Origin: VXYL01 sp965199875
Lineage (GTDB): Bacteria > Pseudomonadota > Gammaproteobacteria > Pseudomonadales > Azotimanducaceae
DNA length: 64,000 nt
Assembly (NCBI GenBank): GCA_965199875.1
Contig: OZ241346.1
Span: forward strand, 620,001-684,000
Direction: 5' to 3'
This document shows positions 52,926-61,634 of this stretch, one piece after another. The notes under the pieces were generated by a model that was given only the letters and a program-made list of their open reading frames with translations, had not been told where the DNA came from and made no database searches. Each line of letters begins with the position of its first letter. The first letter of the stretch is position 1. A program made the position numbers and the translations under genes.

Positions 52926-53885
52926 ATGCGCCGCGACTGGAACGAACCGGTGCGCTATCCGGACCCCGCCGTCGAAGTGCTCGACCGGCGCTTTCGCCAG
53001 TACGTGCTGGGCAGCGCCGCCGTCGAACGCCTGTACACCGGCTGCCGCTGGGCCGAAGGCCCGGTGTGGTTCGGCGACAGCCGCCAGCTGCTGTGGAGCG
53101 ACATTCCCAACGACCGCATCCTGCGCTGGGACGAAGACAGCGGCGCGGTAAGCGTCTTTCGCCAGCCGGCGGACAACGCCAACGGCAACACCCGGGACCG
53201 CCAAGGCCGCCTCGTCACCTGCGAACACGGCGCCCGGCGGGTGACGCGCACCGAACACGACGGCACCCTCGCCGTGCTGGCGGACTCCTTCGATGGCAAA
53301 CGCCTGAACGCGCCCAACGACGTGGTCGTCCACCCCGACGGCGGCATCTGGTTCACCGATCCCGGCTACGGCATCCACGTCAACTACGAAGGCCACAAGG
53401 CGCCCTTCGAACTGCCGGAACGCACCTACCGCATCGACCCGAACACGCTCCAAGCCACCGTGGTGGACGAAACTCTGGTGAAGCCCAACGGCCTGGCGTT
53501 CTCGCCGGACCACGGCATCCTCTACATCGTCGACACCGGCGCTTCGCACAAGCGCGGGCACCCGCGCACGATCTCCGCGTTCGACGTGGTGGACGGCAAG
53601 AGCCTGGCCAATCCGCGCATCTTCTGCGACATGGGCAGCTGCAGTTCGGACGGCATACGCGTCGACATGGACGGCAACGTCTGGTCCGCCGCCGGCTGGG
53701 GCGGCGAAGGCGCGGACGGCGTCCACGTCTTCGCGCCCGACGGCACGAAGATCGGCGCCATCCATCTGCCGGAGGCGGTCGCCAACGTCTGCTTCGGCGG
53801 CGTCAAGCGCAACCGCCTGTTCATCGCCGCTTCCCAGTCGCTGTACTCGCTGTACGTGGAAACCCAGGGCGTGCCCTACGTCTAG
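52926..53885 (+). CDS. SMP-30/gluconolactonase family protein
   Basis: A 319-residue six-bladed beta-propeller of the SMP-30/LRE type, which hydrolyses sugar lactones using a bound divalent metal. Metal ligands fit E in CRWAEGPVWF, N in LNAPNDVVVHPDG, N in VKPNGLAFSPD and D in GSCSSDGIRVDMDGN. There is no signal peptide. It is a single gene with no sugar dehydrogenase beside it, so the substrate lactone is unknown. It is the last core-like, high-G+C gene before the accessory island. Confidence 0.88.
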   Translation: MRRDWNEPVRYPDPAVEVLDRRFRQYVLGSAAVERLYTGCRWAEGPVWFGDSRQLLWSDIPNDRILRWDEDSGAVSVFRQPADNANGNTRDRQGRLVTCEHGARRVTRTEHDGTLAVLADSFDGKRLNAPNDVVVHPDGGIWFTDPGYGIHVNYEGHKAPFELPERTYRIDPNTLQATVVDETLVKPNGLAFSPDHGILYIVDTGASHKRGHPRTISAFDVVDGKSLANPRIFCDMGSCSSDGIRVDMDGNVWSAAGWGGEGADGVHVFAPDGTKIGAIHLPEAVANVCFGGVKRNRLFIAASQSLYSLYVETQGVPYV

Positions 53886-54023
53886 GCGGTCATCAGTCGC
53901 GATGGCGTCGAAGCGGCAGTTCGCGACGGTCGACCAAGTCGCCTGCATCTGCTACGCTCGCACCTATGTGTACGGTAGGAGGAAGGCAGCTCCTTGGTGT
54001 CTTCGGGCGAGGGCAGTCATCGA

Positions 54024-54040
54024 CACCACCGAGCGTGGTG
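54024..54040. promoter_or_regulatory. Inverted repeat upstream of hsdR
   Basis: CACCAC and GTGGTG flank a five-base spacer 38 bases before the hsdR start, in the 193-base gap after SMP-30. Restriction operons are often autoregulated, and this is the only clear dyad in the gap. It could equally be a hairpin in the leader. No convincing -10 and -35 pair is seen. Confidence 0.25.
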
Positions 54041-54078
54041 GCCTTCGGACACGGGTACGGCCCTACAAACAACTCGGA

Positions 54079-56418
54079 ATGCCGCTCAACGAAGCCGACA
54101 CTCGCGCAAAGCTGATCGACCCCGCATTGCGTAGCCGGGGCTGGCACGAAGACTGGATCCGTCGTGAACAGACGCCTGGGCCGTTCGTGCGGACCGCCTC
54201 CGGCTACGAACGCGGCCAAGGTCGGACCGACTATGTGCTCTACATCCCCGGCCAAGAAGAAGAGATGATCCCGATCGCCGTTGTTGAGGCAAAGGCCGAA
54301 GATGCCCCGCCGGACGCCGGAATCGAACAGGCCAAACGGGACGCGCGCTTGCACAGTGTCCCGTTCGCTTTCGCAACCAACGGGCATCAATTCCATGAAG
54401 CCGATCTGCGCAGCAACGCAACCCGCGGCCCGCTGCCAGTCAGCGACTTTCCGAAGTGGGAAGCGCTCCGCGACCGCTGGCAGCGACGCCGCGGCAAGGG
54501 ACGGACGCTAGATCCCAGTTCCGATGATGCAAAACCGCTTTGGACGCGGCCTCGTGAAGGCGCCCGCTATTACCAGCGCGCTGCCCGCCGGGCGGCGTTG
54601 GAGGCCATGGCCCGAGGCCAGAACCGCATTCTGCTACCGCTGGCAACAGGTTCAGGCAAGACGTGGATCGCGGTGAGCATTCTCCGGGCGGTGGCTATGG
54701 CCGGCCAACTGCGCAAGGCACTCTTCCTTTGCGACCGGGACGAACTGCGCAACCAAGCGTTGGGAGCGCTCTCCGCACACTTCGCCTCGGATGCTGCCAA
54801 GGCCACCACCCGCGACCCAGCCACCAACGCCCGCGTCATCGTGGCCACCTACCAGACGCTCGGCATCGACCGAGACGGCGATGCGTCGTTCCTAAGGACG
54901 CACTACCCAGACGGCTGCTTCAGCCACATCATTATCGACGAGTGCCACCGCTCCGCTTGGGGCAAGTGGAGCGAAGTGCTGCGGCGCAATCCGAACGCTA
55001 TCCAAGTCGGGCTCACCGCAACTCCACGGGACATCGACACAGGGGAGGCGCAAGACGTGGATGTGGGTGATGATCAGAAGGTGTCGGAGAACAACTACCG
55101 GTATTTTGGGCAGCCCTCCTACGAGTACTCAATCGCGCAGGCCATGCAGGATGGCTACCTCGCGGCGATGGAGATCGTCCGATCCGACGTCTGGACGGCG
55201 GGCACTTTGGATCGCTTGGACGGTGTCGAGCGAGAACGCTTGCGCGGTGCTCGCCGCGTAACGGAGACGCGGACCAATGAAGTTCGTGAGGTTGACGACT
55301 TGCGACCAGAATATGCCCCTGGTTCGCTCGAGCAGGATCTGCTCTTGCCCGACCGAATCAGTGCCATGACGGCAGACCTGTTCAAGTGCCTGCTCTCGTC
55401 AGGCGGGCCCCTTCAGAAGACTCTGATCTTCTGCGCGAGCATTTCCCACGCGAATGCGGTCGTGGCGGCGATCAACAACCTCTACGCCAAGTGGCAGCGA
55501 CGCAAGCATGGAGATGCCGTTGAGCCCTACGCCTTCGCCTGCACTGCCCAAGGCGGCCGCGAACTGATTGCCGACCTGCGCGGCAGCAGGCGCCGCGCTT
55601 TCGTTGCAGCGACCGTCGACCTCATCACCACTGGCGTTGACGTGCCTTGCCTGCAGAACGTCGTCTACTTCCGCTACATCAAGTCTCCCATTCTCTTTCA
55701 CCAGATGCTCGGTCGCGGCACGCGAATCGACGAGGCGACCGGCAAGCGCCACTTCACGGTGTACGACTACACCAATGCGACGCGCCTGCTCGATGCGCCC
55801 CTCAAGCAACGGCAGGTCAAGCAGGCTGAACGCCGCACCGCCCCGCCGGCGGAGCCCACGGAGTCTTACCGCGTCGAAGGCGTGGAAGTCCGCATCGATG
55901 GCGGCGAACAGCGCATCGGCCTTGTCGGGAAAGACGGCAAGCTGGAGTTCTTGTCGATCGAGGACTACGGGCAAAGGATCGCCTCCGCTCTGCACACCGA
56001 CGTGTCCGATTTGAACGAACTCCGCAACCGATGGCTCCGGCCCGCACGGCGCAGCTCACTGCTGAAGGTGCTGACAGAACAGGGCATCAACCTGAGCGCG
56101 TATCGAAGCGTCGCGGACCGACTGGACACGGATGGCTATGACCTCCTCGCGTCACTCGGCTGGGGCGAGACGATCCGCAGTCGTGTTGAGCGCACGGAAC
56201 GGATCAGTGGTTGGATCGATAAGCAGGGCGCGTCGGGACCGATCCTCTCGGCGCTGGCAAATCAGTTTGGGGTAGCCGGGACGGAGGCGTTGGAGAGCAG
56301 ACATCTGGGCAGCGTGCCTTCAATCCAGGAGGCCGGTGGCCTCGCGTCTCTTGAAGGCGTCACCGTTCCTGACCTAAAGCGCCGCCTACTGGCGACTGAT
56401 GCGGAGTGGGCAGCGTGA
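54079..56418 (+). CDS. hsdR: Type I restriction endonuclease subunit R
   Basis: A 779-residue motor-nuclease of an EcoEI-like type I system. The PD-ExK nuclease has D51 (GRTDYVLY) and E70-A-K72 (AVVEAKAED). The superfamily 2 helicase has Walker A ATGSGKT at 189-195, DECH at 287-290, LTATP near 311 and the C-terminal GRGTRIDE. Protein length and the start (NEADTRAKLIDPALRSRGW) match the family. The frame is open to 53902, but the extra 59 residues look random. It is followed by hsdS and hsdM with four-base overlaps, and its codon use is less G/C-biased than the core genes. Confidence 0.93.
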   Translation: MPLNEADTRAKLIDPALRSRGWHEDWIRREQTPGPFVRTASGYERGQGRTDYVLYIPGQEEEMIPIAVVEAKAEDAPPDAGIEQAKRDARLHSVPFAFATNGHQFHEADLRSNATRGPLPVSDFPKWEALRDRWQRRRGKGRTLDPSSDDAKPLWTRPREGARYYQRAARRAALEAMARGQNRILLPLATGSGKTWIAVSILRAVAMAGQLRKALFLCDRDELRNQALGALSAHFASDAAKATTRDPATNARVIVATYQTLGIDRDGDASFLRTHYPDGCFSHIIIDECHRSAWGKWSEVLRRNPNAIQVGLTATPRDIDTGEAQDVDVGDDQKVSENNYRYFGQPSYEYSIAQAMQDGYLAAMEIVRSDVWTAGTLDRLDGVERERLRGARRVTETRTNEVREVDDLRPEYAPGSLEQDLLLPDRISAMTADLFKCLLSSGGPLQKTLIFCASISHANAVVAAINNLYAKWQRRKHGDAVEPYAFACTAQGGRELIADLRGSRRRAFVAATVDLITTGVDVPCLQNVVYFRYIKSPILFHQMLGRGTRIDEATGKRHFTVYDYTNATRLLDAPLKQRQVKQAERRTAPPAEPTESYRVEGVEVRIDGGEQRIGLVGKDGKLEFLSIEDYGQRIASALHTDVSDLNELRNRWLRPARRSSLLKVLTEQGINLSAYRSVADRLDTDGYDLLASLGWGETIRSRVERTERISGWIDKQGASGPILSALANQFGVAGTEALESRHLGSVPSIQEAGGLASLEGVTVPDLKRRLLATDAEWAA

Positions 56419-57011
56419 GAACCAACAATCTCCCGAAAGGATGGCGGGTTGCCCAACTCGGCGAGATATGCGTCGAAGACCGCGTTGCCATCAATAGCGA
56501 CAATCCCAGCTACGCCAACATGCCATACATAGGCCTTGAACACATTGAGCCGCATTCCGGCAAGATATTGGTAAGCGAGCAAGGTGCCCGGCGATCTAGC
56601 TCCAAGAGCAATAACTTCCGCTTCAATTCCGAGCATGTCCTTTACGGCAAGCTCCGGCCCTACCTGAACAAGGTTGCACTGCCCAAGTTCGCCGGGCGCT
56701 GCACCACCGAGATCATTCCGCTCAAGCCGCTCTCCGTTGATCGTCGTTGGCTAGCATGGCTTCTCCGACGGCAAGAGGTCGTTGACCACGCCATGCACGG
56801 GAAGACGGGGTCGCAGATGCCAAGGACATCCATGCAAGACCTGCTGACCTTGCATATAGCGGTTCCTCCACCACAGCAACAGCGCCGTGTGATTCACCGC
56901 CTTGAAGCCCTGATCGAGATCGCCGATCGCATCCGCAATGCTACTGTCGCCCAGCTCGAGGACATTGATGCGTTGTCGAGGGCCGTCGTTCAACAAGCGT
57001 TTGAACCATGA
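56415..57011 (+). CDS. hsdS: Type I restriction system specificity subunit S, half length
   Basis: A 198-residue DNA-recognition subunit with a single target recognition domain (WRVAQLGEICVEDRVAI to about 150). It has one C-terminal conserved helix with the dimerisation and spacing motif (PPPQQQRRVIHRLEALIEIA). Standard HsdS proteins have about 400-450 residues with two recognition domains, so this one would have to dimerise to recognise a palindromic or symmetric bipartite site. It is not a truncation by frameshift: the GTG start overlaps the hsdR stop and its own stop overlaps the hsdM start. Confidence 0.87.
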   Translation: MRTNNLPKGWRVAQLGEICVEDRVAINSDNPSYANMPYIGLEHIEPHSGKILVSEQGARRSSSKSNNFRFNSEHVLYGKLRPYLNKVALPKFAGRCTTEIIPLKPLSVDRRWLAWLLRRQEVVDHAMHGKTGSQMPRTSMQDLLTLHIAVPPPQQQRRVIHRLEALIEIADRIRNATVAQLEDIDALSRAVVQQAFEP

Positions 57012-58528
57012 CGCCTGTTGCATCTCTAAGCGCTAAGGTCAAGAATGTCTGCGACGTGTTGCGCCGTTCTAACTGTGCCGGCGCATTGCAATATGTACCT
57101 GAGCTCACGTGGCTGCTCTTTCTGCGCTTCCTTGACGAGCGCGAGCAGGTGGAAGCACGGGACGCCAAGGCTCAGGGCACTGGTTTTCGAGAATCTCTGA
57201 CTGGCCGCCACCGGTGGCGTAGCTGGGCATCCCCAGACGGGGCCTATCGGAAGAAACTACAGAACGGATCATCGGGCGATGTCTTCAAGTTCCTCAAGGA
57301 GGATCTGCTACCGCATCTGCAGAAGGTTGGCACCCGAGGTCGCGCGACGGCCCGCCAACGGCTCATCAGCCAGATCGTGGACGACGTGAAGGAACCACGC
57401 GTCGACACGGAGCGCAACTTCCTCGACGTCATTGACAAGGTCGACGAAATCCGCCTTGGCAACATCGACGATCAGCATATTTTCGCGCTCTCCGGTGCCT
57501 ACGAGGGCCTCCTGCTCAAAATGGGGCAGAAAAACAACGACGGAGGGCAGTTCTACACGCCGAGAGAGCTCGTGCGAGCCATGGTGCGGGTGGTCAAGCC
57601 GAAGACAGGGGATAGAGTTTACGACCCATGCTGCGGCACTGGTGGCTTTCTCGCGCAAGCCTACCAGCACATGCGCGACTCAACACCGCCACCGTCGGCC
57701 ATTGACTTGCAACGACTTGCGGAGGAGACGTTCTATGGAAGGGAGAAGGACCATCTGGCGTATCCGATCGGTCTCGCCAACTTGGTACTTCACGGCATCG
57801 ACTTTCCGCACATTTGGCACGGCAACGCACTCACTGGAGATACCGTATATGATCGGCTGTTCGAGGGTGCGCCGTCGCATTTCGAGGTAGTCCTCACCAA
57901 CCCACCGTTCGGGGGCAAAGAGGGGCGTGACGCCCAGAGCAGATTTGCTTACAAGACATCTTCGACCCAAGTGCTCTTTCTTCAACATGTGATCGACAGC
58001 TTAGCTGACGGCGGGCGCGCCGGTGTGGTAGTAGACGAGGGGCTCCTCTTCCGCGCCGATGTGGCTTTCGTTCAAACTAGGCAGAAGCTTCTCGATGAGT
58101 GCAATCTGCACTGCATCGTCAGTCTCGCACCAGGCGTCTTTACCAGCGCAGGTGCCGGCGTCAAGACTAATGTCCTGTTCTTCAACAAGGGAACGTCGAC
58201 TAGGGAAGTCTGGTACTACGAGGTGCTGCCGAAGGAGCGAGAGCGCTTTACGAAGACGGACCCTCTGACGCTCAGCCACTTTGATGGGTTTTTCAAGCTT
58301 TGGCCGTCTCGGGGCTGTCGTGCTGACTCCGATCACTCCTGGACGGTCTCGATAGACGATATCACCGAACCCAACTACGACCTCAGGGCCATCAACCCGC
58401 GCCGCAGGGGCGCACCGGAATCGCGGACACCGGATGAGTTGCTTGCGAAGATTGAGAAACAGAACATCGAACTCAAGAAGGCACTGACGGAGATGCGCCG
58501 CGCATTGCGGTCGCCCCGTATGCGTTGA
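57008..58528 (+). CDS. hsdM: Type I restriction-modification methyltransferase subunit M
   Basis: A 506-residue N6-adenine methyltransferase. The N-terminal HsdM helical domain begins with LSAKVKNVCDVLRRSNC. QKNNDGGQFYTPRELVRAMV precedes the S-adenosylmethionine motif DPCCGTGGFLAQA (about 206). The catalytic NPPF is in LTNPPFGGKEG near 297. A C-terminal helical tail (LAKIEKQNIELKKALTEMRR) would contact HsdS. It is third in the unusual R-S-M order. The gene ends three bases before the stop of the convergent SDH_sah gene. Confidence 0.94.
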   Translation: MTPVASLSAKVKNVCDVLRRSNCAGALQYVPELTWLLFLRFLDEREQVEARDAKAQGTGFRESLTGRHRWRSWASPDGAYRKKLQNGSSGDVFKFLKEDLLPHLQKVGTRGRATARQRLISQIVDDVKEPRVDTERNFLDVIDKVDEIRLGNIDDQHIFALSGAYEGLLLKMGQKNNDGGQFYTPRELVRAMVRVVKPKTGDRVYDPCCGTGGFLAQAYQHMRDSTPPPSAIDLQRLAEETFYGREKDHLAYPIGLANLVLHGIDFPHIWHGNALTGDTVYDRLFEGAPSHFEVVLTNPPFGGKEGRDAQSRFAYKTSSTQVLFLQHVIDSLADGGRAGVVVDEGLLFRADVAFVQTRQKLLDECNLHCIVSLAPGVFTSAGAGVKTNVLFFNKGTSTREVWYYEVLPKERERFTKTDPLTLSHFDGFFKLWPSRGCRADSDHSWTVSIDDITEPNYDLRAINPRRRGAPESRTPDELLAKIEKQNIELKKALTEMRRALRSPRMR

Positions 58529-58531
58529 CGG

Positions 58532-59440
58532 CTATTGCGTCACGATGGTCAGATCGCGAGACTCGAACACGCGTCGCCCGGCTCCGCAGACGAGCGATAG
58601 CTGTCGATACAGGTGCCAGTATTGCTGCCAGAGCGGGCTCTGCCGCTCCAACCGATGCACATGGGCGATTCCCATTTCCTTTGCCGTGCGCCAGTCGATC
58701 ATCTGACCGTGCGATGGGAAGCGATCTACATCGACCAAGAGCGCGGCGATGGCGGTATAGTTGACGCCCTTCTGCTTCAACAGGCGCTCCGCGCAGGCTC
58801 GGGATCGCATCACAGCTAGCCGCATCATTTCGACAACGGCTGGGCTGAACGACTCGAACTGCCTAGCGAAAGCGTCGTTGTTGGGGTTCGTCATACAGCG
58901 CTCTTCCGCCTTTTCATAGGCGCGGAGCAGTGCTAGGGCTGGTATCGAGTAGCCCTCCGAGAACTCGACCTGCGGATCTATTGCGCCAAGTTCCGACGAG
59001 TCGCTCATCACGATGCGGTCGGCACCTAGCGCGATGAGCGTAGCAGCGCTCTTGGCTTGGTAGGGGATGACGACCTCCAGCTCGCCGCTTGGGCCGGATA
59101 GCGGCTTACACACCTGGCTAAGGAGATGGATCATCTTCTCCGCCGAGTCAACGTCGCCACCGGGCGAGTCGAGGAGCAGCGAAATCGACGTACCGGCGTC
59201 AACCGGCTGAAGGAGTCTATCCAAGTTGTAGATGTCGGACGGCTCAATGCCCGGCCCTAGACTCACATAGCACAGCAGCGTCCGATCCGTTGCCGCTTCG
59301 ATCTCGCGGATCAGCTTCCGGCGTCTACATCGAGAGAGTAGAGCAACGTCGAGAAGGTCTGATTTGCCGCGTTGTCCTAGCGTCGCAGCACGGGGCGGCA
59401 GCGGCGGAATCACTGCTGGTGTTGGGTTGTGGTCGGTCAT
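58532..59440 (-). CDS. SDH_sah (ClpP/crotonase-fold) serine peptidase-like protein
   Basis: A 302-residue protein of the serine dehydrogenase proteinase family, related to SppA and ClpP-class peptidases. LLLDSPGGDVDSAEKMIHLL (88-107) provides the oxyanion-hole glycines (94-95). YQAKSAATLIALGADRIV (127-144) carries the probable nucleophile S131. DSSELGAIDPQVEF is the family's next segment. There is no signal peptide or membrane helix, so it acts in the cytoplasm. AGGAG precedes the ATG. It is the last gene of the ubiquitin-like operon, two bases after DUF6527. Involvement in modifier-linked proteolysis is inference. Confidence 0.78.
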   Translation of the reverse strand: MTDHNPTPAVIPPLPPRAATLGQRGKSDLLDVALLSRCRRRKLIREIEAATDRTLLCYVSLGPGIEPSDIYNLDRLLQPVDAGTSISLLLDSPGGDVDSAEKMIHLLSQVCKPLSGPSGELEVVIPYQAKSAATLIALGADRIVMSDSSELGAIDPQVEFSEGYSIPALALLRAYEKAEERCMTNPNNDAFARQFESFSPAVVEMMRLAVMRSRACAERLLKQKGVNYTAIAALLVDVDRFPSHGQMIDWRTAKEMGIAHVHRLERQSPLWQQYWHLYRQLSLVCGAGRRVFESRDLTIVTQ

Positions 59441-59442
59441 GG

Positions 59443-59865
59443 TTACTCCTGTAGCCCTTGGTGCAGGGCTGTCGGCCGCATCCACTCAATCCGTCCGTTC
59501 GACAGGATGTAGTGGCATGTCCGGCGCTCGTCGTGGTAGTTCACGCTCGGACGCAGCGAGAGAATCTTTGTCTTTGAAAAGTGTAGGGTCCAGACTGGTC
59601 GGCGTGAGGCGTCCAAGTTGAGCAGGATGCGGTGTCCACCATTGCAAGGGCAGTCGAAGACGAGCCACTTGCGGCGCGATAGCGTACCCACGAGGTATGC
59701 ACGACGTGGGCGGATGGTGGGGGGGACTTCATCCATGTCGGCGACCACGGCTTCGAGTCGCCAAGGGCGAAACGTCAGGCGTTCGAACAGCGTGCGCCAG
59801 CGAGTGCGCCATGTGGCGGCCAGCCTCCGAAGCCGGACGTGTGGCGCAGGCAACTTCCGACTCAT
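59443..59865 (-). CDS. DUF6527 family zinc-binding protein
   Basis: A 140-residue protein matching the DUF6527 pattern. A basic, tryptophan-rich N-terminus (about 1-45) is followed by FDCPCNGGHRILLNLD with C72, C74 and H78, then VWTL and LRPSVNYHDERRTCHYILSNGRIEW with C117 and H118. The cysteine and histidine set is enough for one zinc ion. The family recurs beside prokaryotic ubiquitin-like E1/E2 genes, which suggests an adaptor or ligase-like part, but no activity is established. The ATG overlaps the JAMM-E1 stop (ATGA). Confidence 0.75.
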   Translation of the reverse strand: MSRKLPAPHVRLRRLAATWRTRWRTLFERLTFRPWRLEAVVADMDEVPPTIRPRRAYLVGTLSRRKWLVFDCPCNGGHRILLNLDASRRPVWTLHFSKTKILSLRPSVNYHDERRTCHYILSNGRIEWMRPTALHQGLQE

Positions 59866-61244
59866 GCCGACCAGACCTGTTCGAGGAACGGCTCCGTCCG
59901 CCCACGCCCGAATTTGCCAGCCATGGGATGGCAGTAGTGCCCTGGAGCGGGCGTTGCGACGTTCGTGGAAATCTCCCTGTCGTGCGCTCGCAGCAGAATC
60001 TCGCTGGGCCGTGGCGAACCACCGTATCCCACTAGCCGCTCGAGCAACTCCGAGACGGCGATGGCCGCGGTCATCGTCGTGAACGTCACCACGGCTGGCT
60101 CGACCGCGCCGAGCGCTGGGGCATAGCCTTCCGCTTCGAGGCGGCCTTGTTCTTCGGAAGCGCGTGTCTCCGCGGCGGCGCGAGCTAAATCAATCCTGCC
60201 CCTGCACAAGAGGCAAGCGCTTCCGGGGGCCAAGACGGTGATCCGCCCGTCAATTCCGCCCAAGGTGCTTCCGGGGTTGCTCGTCAGCAGAACCCCCATG
60301 TCGATCACAGGCGTGAGAAACCAGTAGCAGAGCCGCGAAAGAACCAAACGGCCAGCGTTGTCGTCCGTGCAGCCGAAAAGGAGGTCGGTACCTGCCAGTG
60401 ACTCCGCAACGCGCTGCGACGTGCATCGCCCTACCAGCGTCTCGCAGTCGAGATCGGGAGCGACCCGGCGGAGGTGATCTGCCAATACGTCGGTCTTGGG
60501 TTTGCCCACATCAGCGGGCGTGGAGCCGTAAACGCGGGTGACGTTGCTAGCGCTCAGCGTGTCGGCGTCCACTAGCAGCAAGTGCCGCGCTCCCAACCGC
60601 ACAAGCTGTTCAGCCACCGCGGAGCCGGTGCCGCCACAGCCGACGACGCCGATGCGGAGCATCCCCATCATCCGTTGGACGGGTTCTCCGAAAGCACGGA
60701 TGTTGCGGTTGAACACAGCCGCGCTCGACGAGTCTCGCGCAGTGCCATAGGCAGGCTGCATTCGCCACCTGTCGCCCACCATCCAAAAACGGTCGATCTC
60801 CTTCGCACCGCTCCCGGCCTCTTGGAATTTCCCCGTAAGCGAGAGCCACTCTTGGGCGGGAGAGACAATAACCGTCCCGTAGCAGGGAGAGCCACTTCGC
60901 ACGCGGAAGACGTCCGCGATCAACTCGTCCACACGTTCGTCCTTGGCGCTGCGCACGGGCCATCCGTTTGGATGCGTATGCACCCACAGCGGAACAGCCC
61001 CGTCCTGCTCCGCCAAGGCCAATGCCGGAACGTAGCCCTCCGGGGCCACGAGCATCTCGTCGGTCGTCCGCCGCTCGTAGGCCTGGTCAGGAGCCCAGTG
61101 GACTGAACGGGCCAACAAACGGGTTTCCCCGGCGCTCGTGCGATGCTGCACAGCCAGCAACACGCCTGCCGTCTCGACAAGCAGCTTGGCCTTTGCCTCC
61201 AACTCAGCAGTGATCGGACCGGGCAGCACCAGCGTGACGGACAT
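59862..61244 (-). CDS. Fused JAMM isopeptidase and E1-like (ThiF/UBA) activating enzyme
   Basis: A 460-residue two-domain protein. Residues 1 to about 165 form a JAB/JAMM metallopeptidase with upstream glutamate E24 (ETAG) and a perfect zinc motif H89-x-H91-P-x6-S99-x2-D102. Residues about 190-440 are an E1-type adenylating domain with GCGGTGSAVAEQL (202-214), the ribose-binding LLVDADTLSASNVTR, and zinc or catalytic cysteines in ACLLCRG (C344, C347) and C438. The fusion couples removal of a modifier tail or release of modifier with ATP-dependent activation. It starts four bases after the E2 stop. Confidence 0.88.
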   Translation of the reverse strand: MSVTLVLPGPITAELEAKAKLLVETAGVLLAVQHRTSAGETRLLARSVHWAPDQAYERRTTDEMLVAPEGYVPALALAEQDGAVPLWVHTHPNGWPVRSAKDERVDELIADVFRVRSGSPCYGTVIVSPAQEWLSLTGKFQEAGSGAKEIDRFWMVGDRWRMQPAYGTARDSSSAAVFNRNIRAFGEPVQRMMGMLRIGVVGCGGTGSAVAEQLVRLGARHLLLVDADTLSASNVTRVYGSTPADVGKPKTDVLADHLRRVAPDLDCETLVGRCTSQRVAESLAGTDLLFGCTDDNAGRLVLSRLCYWFLTPVIDMGVLLTSNPGSTLGGIDGRITVLAPGSACLLCRGRIDLARAAAETRASEEQGRLEAEGYAPALGAVEPAVVTFTTMTAAIAVSELLERLVGYGGSPRPSEILLRAHDREISTNVATPAPGHYCHPMAGKFGRGRTEPFLEQVWSA

Positions 61245-61247
61245 GAC

Positions 61248-61634
61248 CTAAGCCTGTAGGGACGCCGCGTACATCAAGTTGCCGCCAAGGATAGCCAAGT
61301 AGGTCCGAAGACAGTCCGCGCCAGGTCGCCATTGGTGCTCCCCCAAGTGCCGCGACCAGCGTTGCCATGCCTTGCCCAAGTGCTGCTCGGTTACATCGGT
61401 ATTCGGAATCGTCCCACCATCAAGGCGGGTAACCGCTGGATGGAACCACCACATGTCCGGCGGCACGTCGGGGTAGTTCGGCGAGAGCCGAAGCAAGAGA
61501 TCCGCCCGGTCTGGTGCCAAGCCGGGTGGCGGCGAATAGTTGGGAAGGACCAAGCACAACATTCCGTCCTCGACACTTTCGGCAAACGCTGGGAACCGCT
61601 GCGCCAAGTAGTCGCGGTCGTCACTGGGAAGCAC
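61248..61634 (-). CDS. Prokaryotic E2-like conjugating enzyme (Prok-E2_E type)
   Basis: A 128-residue E2/UBC-fold protein. LPSDDRDYLAQRF, LVLPNYSPPPGLAPDRADL, the hallmark YPDVPPDMWWFHP and WQRWSRHLGEHQWRPGADCL follow the prokaryotic E2 family E pattern. C27 and C108 are the only cysteines, so one of them is the possible thioester site; which one is not clear. The frame is open to 61874, but the GTG at 61634 has GAGGAG eight bases upstream and overlaps the modifier stop by 14 bases. I therefore chose it. It lies between the modifier and JAMM-E1 genes. Confidence 0.78.
   Translation of the reverse strand: MLPSDDRDYLAQRFPAFAESVEDGMLCLVLPNYSPPPGLAPDRADLLLRLSPNYPDVPPDMWWFHPAVTRLDGGTIPNTDVTEQHLGKAWQRWSRHLGEHQWRPGADCLRTYLAILGGNLMYAASLQA

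Noticed and set aside
53902..54078. A 59-codon upstream extension of HsdR.
   Set aside because: The family start is NEADTRAKLIDPAL directly after the ATG at 54079, and the extension has no conserved look.
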